In this document: positions 16,880 to 25,296 of the stretch, piece by piece
Layout of the letters: every line of letters begins with the position of its first letter
Numbering within the stretch: the first letter of the stretch is position 1
NCBI GenBank assembly: GCA_964586775.1
Contig: CAZPJD010000206.1
Span: 1 to 26,406, forward strand
Length of the DNA stretch: 26,406 nucleotides
DNA from: JADLEX01 sp964586775
GTDB taxonomy: Bacteria > Lernaellota > Lernaellaia > JACKCT01
Reading direction: 5' to 3'
Notes under the pieces: model-generated
The model's database searches: none
The model's input: only the letters and a program-made list of their open reading frames with translations
Told to the model about the DNA's origin: nothing
Position numbers and translations under genes: made by a program

Positions 16880-17869
16880 ATGCGCGTTTCGTCGATCGGC
16901 GCCGGGATGATGGTCGTGACGGCCTTCCTGTTCGCCGGATGCTTCAACATTTCCGACGTCAACCTCCTCCCCATGCCCGACGATCAGCTCAGCAGTCAGA
17001 TCCTTCAGACCTACGGCGATGCGAAGACCGACAACCGAATTCTGTTGCTCGACATCGACGGCCCGATCACCGGCGAGGGCGAGACCGTCCTGTGGTGGGA
17101 GCGCGAAGCCACGACCGAGAACGTGAAGAAGAAACTTCGCAAGGCGGCGACGGACGAGCGCGTCAAGGCGGTGGTGCTGCGCATCAATTCGCCCGGCGGC
17201 ACCGTGACGGCGTCGGACGTGGTGTATCGGGAGATCAAGCAGTTCAAAGCCGCGCGCAACGTGCCCGTCGTGACGATGATGATGGATGTGAGCGCCTCGG
17301 GCGGCTACTACATCGCCTGCGCGTCGGATCACATTGTCGCGCACAGATCCACGATCACCGGCTCCATCGGCGTCATCGTATTCGGGCTGGGTTTCGACGG
17401 TCTTTTCCACAAGATCGGCATGGAATCGCGCGTCGTGAAGAGCGGCGAGCTCAAGGACATGGGCAACCCCTTCGACCAATTCTCGGAGCAGGAACGCGCG
17501 GTGTTCCAGGCGATGGTCGATCGTATGTACGACCAGTTTCTCGGCGTCGTCTCCGAGGCGCGCAAGATCGACCGCGACAAGCTGCGACCGATCGCCGACG
17601 GACGCATCTACCTCGGAACGGAGGCGAAGGACCTCGGCCTGATCGACGAGGTCGGCTACATCGACGATGCGATGCGCGTGGCGATGGCAAAAGCCGACAT
17701 TCGTGACGCGAAGGTGCTTTTCTATACCGATGGTCGCCGCAAAGAGCTCAACATGTACTCGAACAACACCATGAAAGCGCCGGATTTGAACCTGTCCGTC
17801 GCGCCCGACATGGCGACAATGATGGAACTTGCCCGACCGCGGCTGATGTTCATGTGGATGGGGCAGTAG
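16880..17869 (+). CDS. sppA: Signal peptide peptidase SppA, short form, probable lipoprotein
   Basis: Membrane-bound serine protease that degrades cleaved signal peptides; 329 residues. The N-terminus MRVSSIGAGMMVVTAFLFAGC ends in a lipobox-like FAGC (Cys21), suggesting a lipoprotein rather than the usual membrane anchor. The protease core has RINSPGGTVTASDVV, VSASGGYYIACASD with nucleophile Ser140, TGSIGVI, and KSGELKDMGNPF with probable general base Lys187, the Ser-Lys dyad of the SppA/ClpP-like fold. The ATG at 16880 is preferred over ATG at 16868 because GGAG (16870-16873) lies 6 nt before it. The next gene, a secreted metallophosphatase, begins 22 bases after its stop and probably shares its transcript. 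Confidence 0.9.
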   Translation: MRVSSIGAGMMVVTAFLFAGCFNISDVNLLPMPDDQLSSQILQTYGDAKTDNRILLLDIDGPITGEGETVLWWEREATTENVKKKLRKAATDERVKAVVLRINSPGGTVTASDVVYREIKQFKAARNVPVVTMMMDVSASGGYYIACASDHIVAHRSTITGSIGVIVFGLGFDGLFHKIGMESRVVKSGELKDMGNPFDQFSEQERAVFQAMVDRMYDQFLGVVSEARKIDRDKLRPIADGRIYLGTEAKDLGLIDEVGYIDDAMRVAMAKADIRDAKVLFYTDGRRKELNMYSNNTMKAPDLNLSVAPDMATMMELARPRLMFMWMGQ

Positions 17870-17891
17870 GACCGATTCTGAGGAGGACGAG

Positions 17892-19256
17892 TTGGACAAG
17901 CGAACGATGTGTGCCGCGATCGTGTCGATCGCGCTGGTGCTTGGCTTGGCGGGCTCGGCGAATGCCGCGATCCTCAAGGGTCCTTATCTGCAGGACGTGA
18001 CGACGAACGCCGCGACGATCTGCATCGAGGCCGACTCCGACGGCGTCGCGACCGTGGAATTCGGGCCTGACGACGATCTCGGCCAATCGCTCGGAGCAAC
18101 CGCCTGGCGCGAGAAGACCTTTCCCGACGGCGTGCGTTACATGTATCGAATCCGCCTCACGGGTCTGGAGCAAGGGGCAAGCTACGTCTACCGCGCGATC
18201 CACGGCGGCGATGCGAGCGACGACCTCGTCTTTACGACGATGCCCGACAACATGACACCGTATCGATTCGTCTCCATCGGCGACAGCCGTAACGGATCGC
18301 CCGAGAGCCCGAATCTGATTCATGTGGACATCGCGGCCGCGGTCGCCGCGCAGACGCCGGTCTTCTATTTCAACACGGGCGACTTCGTCGCCGATGGCGG
18401 CCATTATGAAGACTGGGATTACCACTTCGACGTCGAGAACGACCTGATGGGCATCTCTCCGATGATCCCGGTCTTTGGCAATCACGAGGACGGCTACGAT
18501 GACGTGACGGGATTTTCGGGCGACGAACTCTGGTCCTGGTATTTCGACACCGGCACCGGCGAAGACGCGCGCACATGGTTCAGTTTCGACGTCGGCAACG
18601 TGCACATCGCTGTCGTCGATTTGCAAAAGTGGTGGACGCTGCTGCCCGGCACGCGGCAGATCGAATGGCTGCGCGACGATCTGGAGCAGGATCAGCTCGA
18701 CACACGCACCAACTTCACCATCGTGTCCTATCACCAACCCGCGTTCACCTACAAAGATGGTCGCACGCCGGATATCGCGGCGCGCTTCATGGTCGAGCCG
18801 GTCGTGCGGAGCTTTGGCGTCGACCTCGTGCTCTCGGGCCACGATCACTTTTATGCGCGGCACGAACTCAACGGAATCCCGCACGTCATCACCGCGGGAG
18901 GCGGCGCGACGCTCTACGACGCGTATCCCGGCATCGAATCCTGGCCGGGTTTCCGCGCGCACGCCCGCGATCATCACTATATGATCGGAGAAGTCACGTC
19001 GGACCACATCGACTTCGAGGTCTACAGCATCACCAATGGCGAGCTGCTCGACGCATTTTCGATCGAAGCCGACGCACCGCCGACCCCGGATGACGACGCG
19101 GATGACGACGTCGACGACGATTCCGATGATGACGTTGACGACGACACGGCGGACGACGACGCGACCGACGACGACACCGGATCGCCCGATCACGATACGC
19201 CGACGGCCGAAGGCGAATCGTCGGGAGACGACGAGGACGAAGGTTGCGGGTGCTGA
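17892..19256 (+). CDS. Secreted purple-acid-phosphatase-like metallophosphoesterase with an Asp-rich tail
   Basis: A 454-residue secreted protein. It has a signal peptide ending near GSANAA, then an N-terminal fibronectin-type domain of purple acid phosphatases (KGPYLQDVTTNAATICIE...YVYRA). The calcineurin-like fold follows with all metal motifs: GDSRN (Asp131), TGDF (Asp164), GNHE (Asn197, His198), YHQP (His281) and GHDHFYAR (His317, His319). It would hydrolyse phosphate mono- or diesters in the periplasm or at the cell surface. From residue 400 the chain becomes a DDDx repeat (x = A, V, S or T), then a Ser/Thr/Glu/Gly stretch, and ends in Gly-Cys-Gly-Cys. Start is TTG at 17892, supported by AGGAGGA upstream. 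It is downstream of sppA and convergent with the flagellar operon, leaving 13 bases between stops. Confidence 0.85.
   Translation: MDKRTMCAAIVSIALVLGLAGSANAAILKGPYLQDVTTNAATICIEADSDGVATVEFGPDDDLGQSLGATAWREKTFPDGVRYMYRIRLTGLEQGASYVYRAIHGGDASDDLVFTTMPDNMTPYRFVSIGDSRNGSPESPNLIHVDIAAAVAAQTPVFYFNTGDFVADGGHYEDWDYHFDVENDLMGISPMIPVFGNHEDGYDDVTGFSGDELWSWYFDTGTGEDARTWFSFDVGNVHIAVVDLQKWWTLLPGTRQIEWLRDDLEQDQLDTRTNFTIVSYHQPAFTYKDGRTPDIAARFMVEPVVRSFGVDLVLSGHDHFYARHELNGIPHVITAGGGATLYDAYPGIESWPGFRAHARDHHYMIGEVTSDHIDFEVYSITNGELLDAFSIEADAPPTPDDDADDDVDDDSDDDVDDDTADDDATDDDTGSPDHDTPTAEGESSGDDEDEGCGC
19089..19182 (+). repeat. GAC/GAT-rich repeat encoding a DDDx tail
   Basis: Inside the metallophosphatase gene this stretch encodes about seven copies of a four-residue unit, Asp-Asp-Asp followed by Ala, Val, Ser or Thr. 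GAC and GAT codons are mixed rather than identical, so the repeat looks maintained at protein level rather than produced by recent slippage. Confidence 0.75.
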
Positions 19257-19269
19257 CGGACGGGGGCGT

Positions 19270-19818
19270 CTAGTTCGTCTTTTTCAGCAGTTTTTCGGCA
19301 ATGCGCGCGGCCTCGGCGGGCGGGAAGAGCGCGAGGATCGCCGCCTGATCCTTGGGCTTCATGCCCGCGATCACGCGCAGCATCAGCCCTTCTTCCAGGT
19401 TCACGAGCTGCGCCTTCGCCTCCTCGGGCGACATGGCGTTGTAGGTCTGCGTGAGCTTCTTGATCTTCTTTTCGTATTCGGCGTCAATCTCCGTCATCCG
19501 CGCGTCGAGCTGCGCCTGAAGCGCCTGCAGCCGCTCGACCTCTTTTTTCACCTCGGCACGAAGGGCGAAGAGAGCTTCCCGTTCGCGCGCGATCGCGGCT
19601 TTCTGCGCCTCGAGGTACGAGCGGAACTCCTCGGGTGTCGCCAGCTTCACCTCGGCCGGCTCCGCGGGAGCCGTTTCGCCCTCGGCCGGTGCGGGGCTTG
19701 GCGAGGGCGTGGGAGTCGTGGTCGTCGTCTCCTGCGCGCCGGGCGCGGAAATCCCCGCGAGCACGATCGCGCATGCCAGCGCCGCGATCCACCAACGAAG
19801 GTTGTATTGCGTCGTCAT
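19270..19818 (-). CDS. MotE-like flagellar protein with an MgtE-N/FliG-N-like domain
   Basis: A 182-residue exported or membrane-anchored protein: a hydrophobic N-terminal segment (about 8-28), a Thr/Pro/Ala-rich linker (30-57), a charged coiled coil (about 65-125), and a C-terminal helical module (MSPEEAKAQLVNLEEGLMLRVIAGMKPKDQ in pieces, then ILALFPPAEAARIAEKLL) like the MgtE N-terminal/FliG N-terminal fold. Proteins of this type sit beside fliJ in many bacteria; the named example, MotE of Sinorhizobium, is a periplasmic chaperone of a motor protein. A role in stator or export-gate assembly is inference. ATG 19833 overlaps the fliJ stop, but ATG 19818 has GAGG 6 nt upstream and is preferred. 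It is the last gene of the flagellar unit. Confidence 0.7.
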   Translation of the reverse strand: MTTQYNLRWWIAALACAIVLAGISAPGAQETTTTTPTPSPSPAPAEGETAPAEPAEVKLATPEEFRSYLEAQKAAIAREREALFALRAEVKKEVERLQALQAQLDARMTEIDAEYEKKIKKLTQTYNAMSPEEAKAQLVNLEEGLMLRVIAGMKPKDQAAILALFPPAEAARIAEKLLKKTN

Positions 19819-19829
19819 CGCTGTCCTCA

Positions 19830-20273
19830 TCATTCCTCGTCGATGCGCCCGTAGCGCTGAATCGTGATTTCGCCGATCAGCTCCAGCTCGGCCTTTTCCG
19901 CCTCCAGCCGCTCGCGCTCGCGGAAACGCTCGAGGAGTTTGTCGAGCATCCGCCGATCGCGCATGGCCGAAAGCATCTTCTCGCGTTGCTCGACCATGAC
20001 GCGCTCGCGACGCACCGATTCGGCTTCGGCCAGTGCGCGTTCGCGGGCGAGCCTCCCGAGATGATGCAAATACACCTGGTCGGAGCGCGCGTCGAAATCC
20101 CGCCGCCGGTTCACGTCCATATCCGCGATCGTTTGCTCATGGTCGTCGTCGATGACGCGAATTCGATCCCGCGTCTCCTGCCAAGCCCGTTGTCGATCCG
20201 CAAACTCCCGCTGCTGCTGCTGCTCGCGCAAAGCGCGCACCCGATGGACGGTCGCGTAACGGAATCGCTTCAC
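19830..20273 (-). CDS. fliJ: Flagellar export protein FliJ
   Basis: A 147-residue, highly charged, almost entirely coiled-coil protein beginning MKRFRYATVHRVRALREQQ, the usual FliJ N-terminal style. FliJ is the central stalk of the FliI hexamer, comparable to the gamma subunit of F1-ATPase, and helps couple ATP hydrolysis to FlhA. Sequence similarity is weak in this family, so the identification depends on length, coiled-coil composition and position directly after fliI. Its ATG overlaps the fliI stop as ATGA, a sign of translational coupling, and its own stop overlaps the beginning of the next frame in the same way. Confidence 0.85.
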   Translation of the reverse strand: MKRFRYATVHRVRALREQQQQREFADRQRAWQETRDRIRVIDDDHEQTIADMDVNRRRDFDARSDQVYLHHLGRLARERALAEAESVRRERVMVEQREKMLSAMRDRRMLDKLLERFRERERLEAEKAELELIGEITIQRYGRIDEE

Positions 20274-21625
20274 GACGCGCCTCCCGGCGAACGCTCGCGG
20301 AAGATGCGCGAGAGCTGGGCGATGCCCTTACCGAAATGGGCGCGGTCGTCCACATCCTGCCGCAAGAATGCGGTCAGAACCTCGTTGACGGCGATGGCGT
20401 GGTCGATACGCGGATTCGATCCCTTGGCGTACGCGCCGATGTTGATGAGATCCTCCGCCTCGCCGAAGACCGCGAGCGACTCGCGAAGCTGCCCCGCGAG
20501 CGTTCGATGTTCGCGCGTGACCACGTCGTTCATGCAGCGGCTCGCGCTCTGCAAAATGTCCACCGCCGGAAAATGGTTGCGTGCCGCGAGCCGTCGCGAC
20601 AGCACGATGTGGCCGTCGAGGATCGAACGCGCCGCGTCGGCGATGGGTTCGTTCATGTCGTCGCCCTCGACGAGCACCGTGAAGATCCCCGTCACGCCGC
20701 CCGTGCCGTCGGCGTTGCCCACGCGCTCGAGCAATGCGGGCAGCAGCGCGAAGACGGAGGGCGTGTATCCTTTCGCCGTTGGCGGCTCGCCGATCGCAAG
20801 GCCGATTTCGCGTCGCGCCATGGCGAAGCGCGTGAGCGAGTCCATCATCACCAGCACCTTGCTCCCGCGGTCGCGAAAGTATTCTGCGACCGTGATGGCG
20901 AGAAACGCCGCGCGCACACGTTGGAGAGGCGAACGATCGGAGGTCGCCGCGATAACGACGCTGCGCCTCAGGCCCTCTTCGCCCAGGTCGCGCTGAAGGA
21001 ACTCCAGCACCTCGCGACCGCGCTCGCCGATCAGGGCGATGACGTTGACGTCGGCGGCGGTGTTGCGCGCGATCATGCCCAACAGCACCGACTTGCCGAC
21101 GCCCGAACCTGCGAAAATGCCGACCTTTTGCCCGAGGCCCAGCGTGAGCGCCGCGTCGATCGAGCGCACGCCGACCTCGAGCATCTCGCCGATCCGCTTG
21201 CGTTTCATGGGGTTGCCGGGCAGGCCGTAGAGATAGCGCTCGTCGTCGCCGATCGGCGCGGGCAGTCCATCGAGCGGCTCGCCAAGTCCCGAGAGCACGC
21301 GCCCGAGCATGTCGCGTCCAACGCGCACCACGGGCCGCGAACGCACCCGCTCGACGCGCGCTCCGGGCAGCACACCGCGCGCGTCTTCGAGCGGCATGAG
21401 CATGACGCCACGTTCGTCGAAGCCGACGACCTCGGTCTTGACGAGTTCGGACTCGCGTCCCGCGGCGGATGGTTTGAAGATGTGGCAGAGGCTCCCGACG
21501 GCGCTGCGCGGTCCCGTCGCCTCGATCACCGTGCCGGCGATCTTGCGTACGCGCCCCGACACCTTTACGCACTCGATATCGTCGAGTCGGACGTGATACG
21601 GCGCGAGATCGATGAATTCGCGCAT
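20270..21625 (-). CDS. fliI: Flagellum-specific ATPase FliI
   Basis: ATPase of the flagellar type III export apparatus, 451 residues, F1-beta-like. The N-terminal beta-barrel (to about residue 90) precedes the nucleotide-binding domain with Walker A GSGVGKS and GERGREVLEFLQ. Walker B is VLVMMDSLTRFAMARREIGLA, then GEPPTAKGYTPSVFALLPALLERVG and the C-terminal LSRRLAARNHFPAVDILQSASR. Virulence type III paralogues are close in sequence, but the flagellar neighbours settle the identity. It starts 3 bases after fliH without a strong ribosome site of its own, so coupling is likely. FliH regulates it as a dimer and FliJ inserts into the hexamer. Confidence 0.96.
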   Translation of the reverse strand: MREFIDLAPYHVRLDDIECVKVSGRVRKIAGTVIEATGPRSAVGSLCHIFKPSAAGRESELVKTEVVGFDERGVMLMPLEDARGVLPGARVERVRSRPVVRVGRDMLGRVLSGLGEPLDGLPAPIGDDERYLYGLPGNPMKRKRIGEMLEVGVRSIDAALTLGLGQKVGIFAGSGVGKSVLLGMIARNTAADVNVIALIGERGREVLEFLQRDLGEEGLRRSVVIAATSDRSPLQRVRAAFLAITVAEYFRDRGSKVLVMMDSLTRFAMARREIGLAIGEPPTAKGYTPSVFALLPALLERVGNADGTGGVTGIFTVLVEGDDMNEPIADAARSILDGHIVLSRRLAARNHFPAVDILQSASRCMNDVVTREHRTLAGQLRESLAVFGEAEDLINIGAYAKGSNPRIDHAIAVNEVLTAFLRQDVDDRAHFGKGIAQLSRIFRERSPGGAS

Positions 21626-21628
21626 CGG

Positions 21629-22246
21629 TCAGTCCAGCAGCCCGCGAATCTCGCGGAACGCGCGGCCGAGCGTGGCGTCGATGTCGCCCGATGAGGTCTC
21701 GATGAAGCACCCGCCGCTATCGACGTTGGGATCGGCGACGACGTGCACGCTGTCCACGCCCTCCATACGCAGCACGTCGCCGCGCATCTGCTCGATCAAC
21801 TCGAAATCGTCGGGCGCGACGTGGACGACGAGTTCGCCGCGATCCACGGATTCGTCGATCGCCGTGCGCACGGCGTCGCGCACGATGGCGGAATCCTCGG
21901 CCACCGTGCGCTGCACCACCTTTTCGGCGATGTGCACCGCCAGCGCGACGATGTCGCGCTCCATGCGCAGCAGCAGGTCGCGACGGGCGTGCGTGAGATC
22001 CTCGACGAGGCGCTGGATCTGATCGAAGAGTGGCGCCATTTGTTGCTGGCCGAGTCGGATTCCCGCCTGCTCGCCCTGCCGGAAGCCCGCTTCGTATGCC
22101 TCGCGCTCGATGCGCGCGCCCTTTTCGATGGCGTCGTCGAGAACGGCGCGCGCCTCTTTGGCGAAATCCGTCGCGTGGAAATCGCGCATGCGCGTCGAAC
22201 CGATCTGGGGCGCGGTCACGCCGGGCTTGGATTTGACGAATCCCAC
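21629..22246 (-). CDS. fliH: Flagellar assembly protein FliH
   Basis: A 205-residue negative regulator and peripheral stalk of FliI. After a variable N-terminus, residues in EAGFRQGEQAGIRLGQQ form four glycines at i+4 spacing (GxxxGxxxGxxxG), a recognised hallmark of FliH. A coiled-coil segment and the C-terminal FliH/YscL domain (RMERDIVALAVHIAEKVVQRTV, then VVADPNVDSGGCFIET) follow. Start is GTG at 22246 preceded by a G-rich tract. It sits between fliG and fliI in standard order with small gaps (15 and 3 bases). Confidence 0.93.
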   Translation of the reverse strand: MGFVKSKPGVTAPQIGSTRMRDFHATDFAKEARAVLDDAIEKGARIEREAYEAGFRQGEQAGIRLGQQQMAPLFDQIQRLVEDLTHARRDLLLRMERDIVALAVHIAEKVVQRTVAEDSAIVRDAVRTAIDESVDRGELVVHVAPDDFELIEQMRGDVLRMEGVDSVHVVADPNVDSGGCFIETSSGDIDATLGRAFREIRGLLD

Positions 22247-22261
22247 GCGACCCCCCGGGCG

Positions 22262-23263
22262 TTAGACGAAGACCTCGTCGCCGCCGCGACCGGTCACGAA
22301 GATCTTGCCCTCGGTCTCGAGCTTGCGCGCGACGCGAATGATGACCTGCTGCGATTTTTCGACGTCGGTCAGACGCATCGGGCCACGGGCTTCCATGTCC
22401 TCCTGGATCATCGAGGCGGCGCGGGCGCTGATGTTGCGGAAGATCTTTTGCTTGACCTCCTCGCTCGCCATCTTGAGCGCGATGACGAGGTCGTCGTTGC
22501 TGACCTCCTTCAGAATCGTCTGGATTCCGCGGTCGTCGACGTTGATGAGGTCCTCGAAGACGAACATGTGCTGACCGATCTCCTCGGCGAGTTCGGGGTC
22601 TTCCTCCTCGATCTTGCGCATGATCTCGTTACTCTCGCTCTTTTTCATCGAGTTCAGAATTTCGGCCGCGGGTTTGATGCCGCCCGTGAGTTCCGACGTG
22701 CCGACGCGGTAGGTGGAGATGTCGCGCATCAGCGAATCGACCACCTCTTCCATCGTGCCGGGGATGACCTGGTCCATGCGCGCAATACGCGTGAGCACCT
22801 CGAACTGCAATTCCTCGGGCAGGCGCGCGATGATGTCGGTCGCCTGCGTGACGGCGAGATGCGAACAGATGAACGCGATGACCTGTGGGTGTTCCTTGCT
22901 GATGAGGTTGAAGATCGTGCGCGCGTCGTATTTCTTCAGGTCCTCGATCTTCTCGATGTACGAGACCTTGCGCAGCACCTCCTCGGCGCGATGCGTCGGC
23001 AGGGCGCGGTGCACGACGCGCTCGACGAACTCCTTGCCGACGACCGACATATAGCCCTCGGAGATGATGCGCGTGTTGAACTCGGCCATCACCTTTTCGA
23101 TCATCTCGGGCGTGATGTCCTCGACGGTGGCGATCGTCTGCACGAGGTCGTGAATCTCGTCGTCGTCGAGGTTTTTCATCACCTCGGCGCTGATGTCCTC
23201 GCCCAGAAAGAGCAGCAGGATCGCCGCCTTTTGCGGGCCCGAGAGTTTGTGTTCCTCAGCCAT
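22262..23263 (-). CDS. fliG: Flagellar motor switch protein FliG
   Basis: The 333-residue rotor protein of the C-ring that interacts with stators to generate torque. The N-terminal domain begins LSGPQKAAILLLFLGEDISAEV and would bind FliF. The middle domain has the EHPQ motif (SKEHPQVIAFICSHL) and a Gly-Gly hinge. The C-terminal domain has MFVFEDL and the torque helix with alternating charges (DDRGIQTILKEV...). It ends FVTGRGGDEVFV. Length and motifs are normal. The start codon lies 37 bases after fliF, preceded by GGAG. Confidence 0.97.
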   Translation of the reverse strand: MAEEHKLSGPQKAAILLLFLGEDISAEVMKNLDDDEIHDLVQTIATVEDITPEMIEKVMAEFNTRIISEGYMSVVGKEFVERVVHRALPTHRAEEVLRKVSYIEKIEDLKKYDARTIFNLISKEHPQVIAFICSHLAVTQATDIIARLPEELQFEVLTRIARMDQVIPGTMEEVVDSLMRDISTYRVGTSELTGGIKPAAEILNSMKKSESNEIMRKIEEEDPELAEEIGQHMFVFEDLINVDDRGIQTILKEVSNDDLVIALKMASEEVKQKIFRNISARAASMIQEDMEARGPMRLTDVEKSQQVIIRVARKLETEGKIFVTGRGGDEVFV

Positions 23264-23299
23264 CGCGATGGACTCCGCGATTCCGGTCGTCGGTGGTCG

Positions 23300-24949
23300 T
23301 CAATTCTGTTCCTTCAACCAGCGCCGCACCATGAGCGCCACGGCCTTTTTGTCCTTCTGGACGTTTTCGATCAGGCTCTTCCGATTCTCGTCCATCTTCC
23401 TGCGCCGGGTTTCCTCCTCGCCGTGCGCCGTCGGCGCGGGTTCCTCCGGCTGGGTAAGCAGGCGCGCCTGCGGACCCGCGGCGAGGCGATTTTCGACATC
23501 CTCGACGCCCGCGGGCAGCAGGCCGGTCATCTCGCCGAGCCGATCATACGACGGCTCGGTGGTGAGGAAGCGCAGCAATCGGAAGCCCATGAACGCCAGC
23601 AACAGGAAGAGCACGCCGTAGAGGACGTAGTTGGCGACCATGCCGATGAAGCCGACGTCGAAACGACCCGCGGTTTCGGCGGGAGATTCGACACTCGGAT
23701 TGAATTGCACGTTTTCGAGCACGAGCTGGTCGCCGCGCGTCTCGGTGAAACCGACGGCGTTTTTCACGAGCGACGTCAGTTTCGCCATCTCCTCCTCGGT
23801 GCGCGGCTTGTACGTCTTGTCGCCGCCCTCGGCGGGGGCTTCGTATGTGCCGTCCACCATGACGGCGATCGAGAGCTTCTTGATCTCGCCCACCGGCTCG
23901 CTGACCTCGCTCACGGTCTTGCTGATCTCGTAGTTGATCGTCTCCTGCTTGCGGTCGCTGTTGTTCGAGTTCGATGTGCCCTCGCCGCCCGCGGACTCGG
24001 GCAGGTTGGCGTCGACTCCCGGTGCGCCCGAGGTGCTCTGCTCGGTGCCCGTCGATTTTTCCTCGACCACCTGCTCGGAGCGCGCCACCTGCGTCTCCGG
24101 GTCCCAGGTTTCCTGCACCTTCTTCACCTGCCGGAAATCGAGGCTCGCCGTGACCTTGGCCGACACCTTCTCCACGCCGACCACGCGGCCGAGCATCTCG
24201 ACGATCCGATCCTCCATCCCGGATTCCATCTTGTGCTGATAGTCGATCATGGCCGAGTTCACGGGACCCGCGAGATCGTCTTTCTTGCGCTTCGACATCA
24301 TCTTGCCGCGGCTGTCCATGATGGTGACCGCGTCCGGCTCCATGCCCTCGACGCTCCCCGCCACGAGAAACGTGATGCCCTCGATCTCGTCGTCCGATAG
24401 CTTGGCGTTGTTCTTGAGGTCGATGACAACGGATGCTGTGGCGCGGCGCTGGTCTTCCTTGAACAGGCTCTCCTTGGGCAGCGCCAGATGCACGCGGCAC
24501 TTCTCGACCGCGGCGATCTGCGTAATCGACCGCTCCAGCTCGCCCTGCATGGCGCGGAGGAACGCGATGCGCTGCTGGAACTCGGTCATGCCGGTGGTTT
24601 TGCGGTCGAAGATCTCGAAGCCCAGCGAACTGCCGCGCGGAAGGCCCTGCGTGGCGAGGGCCATCTTGACCTCGTAGTACTCCTGATCGGGCACGGAGAC
24701 CGAGTCGCCCGCGTCGCCGATGCGATACGGGATTTTTTTCGACTTCAGCTCCGACGTGATGGCCGAGACGTCGTCCGCCGCGAGATCGGAATACAGGACG
24801 CGGTATTGCGGGCGCCCGGCAAACGTCACGACGCCCGCGACGACAGCCACGCCCAGCGCCAGAAAGATCACGAAGCTGATCTTCCGGCCGGTCGAGAGTC
24901 CCGAATAGAGTCTTTGGAGTTGCCCCAGAACCTGCTTTGATTCCGCCAT
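23300..24949 (-). CDS. fliF: Flagellar MS-ring protein FliF
   Basis: A 549-residue inner-membrane ring protein on which the basal body is built. It has an N-terminal membrane helix (about 22-45), the PrgK/EscJ-like ring-building motifs (YRVLYSDLAADDVSAI and RAMQGELERSITQIAAVEKCRVHLALP), a second ring-building domain, a low-complexity Ser/Asn/Gly-rich insertion, a second membrane helix (VANYVLYGVLFLLLAFMGFRLL) and a cytoplasmic tail ending KAVALMVRRWLKEQN, the FliG-binding sequence. Length is typical. It follows fliE by 22 bases with a GGGGG-type ribosome site. Confidence 0.97.
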   Translation of the reverse strand: MAESKQVLGQLQRLYSGLSTGRKISFVIFLALGVAVVAGVVTFAGRPQYRVLYSDLAADDVSAITSELKSKKIPYRIGDAGDSVSVPDQEYYEVKMALATQGLPRGSSLGFEIFDRKTTGMTEFQQRIAFLRAMQGELERSITQIAAVEKCRVHLALPKESLFKEDQRRATASVVIDLKNNAKLSDDEIEGITFLVAGSVEGMEPDAVTIMDSRGKMMSKRKKDDLAGPVNSAMIDYQHKMESGMEDRIVEMLGRVVGVEKVSAKVTASLDFRQVKKVQETWDPETQVARSEQVVEEKSTGTEQSTSGAPGVDANLPESAGGEGTSNSNNSDRKQETINYEISKTVSEVSEPVGEIKKLSIAVMVDGTYEAPAEGGDKTYKPRTEEEMAKLTSLVKNAVGFTETRGDQLVLENVQFNPSVESPAETAGRFDVGFIGMVANYVLYGVLFLLLAFMGFRLLRFLTTEPSYDRLGEMTGLLPAGVEDVENRLAAGPQARLLTQPEEPAPTAHGEEETRRRKMDENRKSLIENVQKDKKAVALMVRRWLKEQN

Positions 24950-24971
24950 GCCGCCCCCGAGCGCGTCGCGC

Positions 24972-25289
24972 CTACACGGTCATGCGCATGACCTCTTTGT
25001 ATGCGCTGATCAGTTTGTCGCGGATCTCCATCATCGCCTTGAACGAGAGATCCGCCTTTTGCAGCGCAATCATGGCTTCGTGCAGGTTGTCGTGACGGCC
25101 CTGGGCCAGTTGTTGGAGAGCGGCGTCGGCGTCTTTTTCTAGTCCCGAAACGTCCTCGATGGCTTTTTTCAGGACATCCGAAAACGTCGGCCCCGAGGTC
25201 GGCGCGGCGTCGCCCGTCTGAACCCGCTGTCGTTGCGGGTCCATCGACTGAAGCGACTGCAACCGGCTTTGGAGCGTGATGTCCTTCAT
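24972..25289 (-). CDS. fliE: Flagellar hook-basal body protein FliE
   Basis: A 105-residue adaptor joining the MS-ring to the proximal rod; exported by the flagellar type III system. The C-terminal half is fully typical: FSDVLKKAIEDVSGLEKDADAALQQLAQG, HEAMIALQKADLSF and MMEIRDKLISAYKEVMRMTV (in pieces). The ATG at 25289 is chosen; upstream codons in the same frame give an implausible Arg-rich extension and overlap flgC. It begins 7 bases after the flgC stop. Confidence 0.95.
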   Translation of the reverse strand: MKDITLQSRLQSLQSMDPQRQRVQTGDAAPTSGPTFSDVLKKAIEDVSGLEKDADAALQQLAQGRHDNLHEAMIALQKADLSFKAMMEIRDKLISAYKEVMRMTV

Positions 25290-25296
25290 CGTGCGT

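Noticed and set aside
21743..24400. An 885-codon plus-strand frame opposite fliF, fliG and fliH.
   Set aside because: It spans three verified flagellar genes in antisense and has no recognisable protein features.
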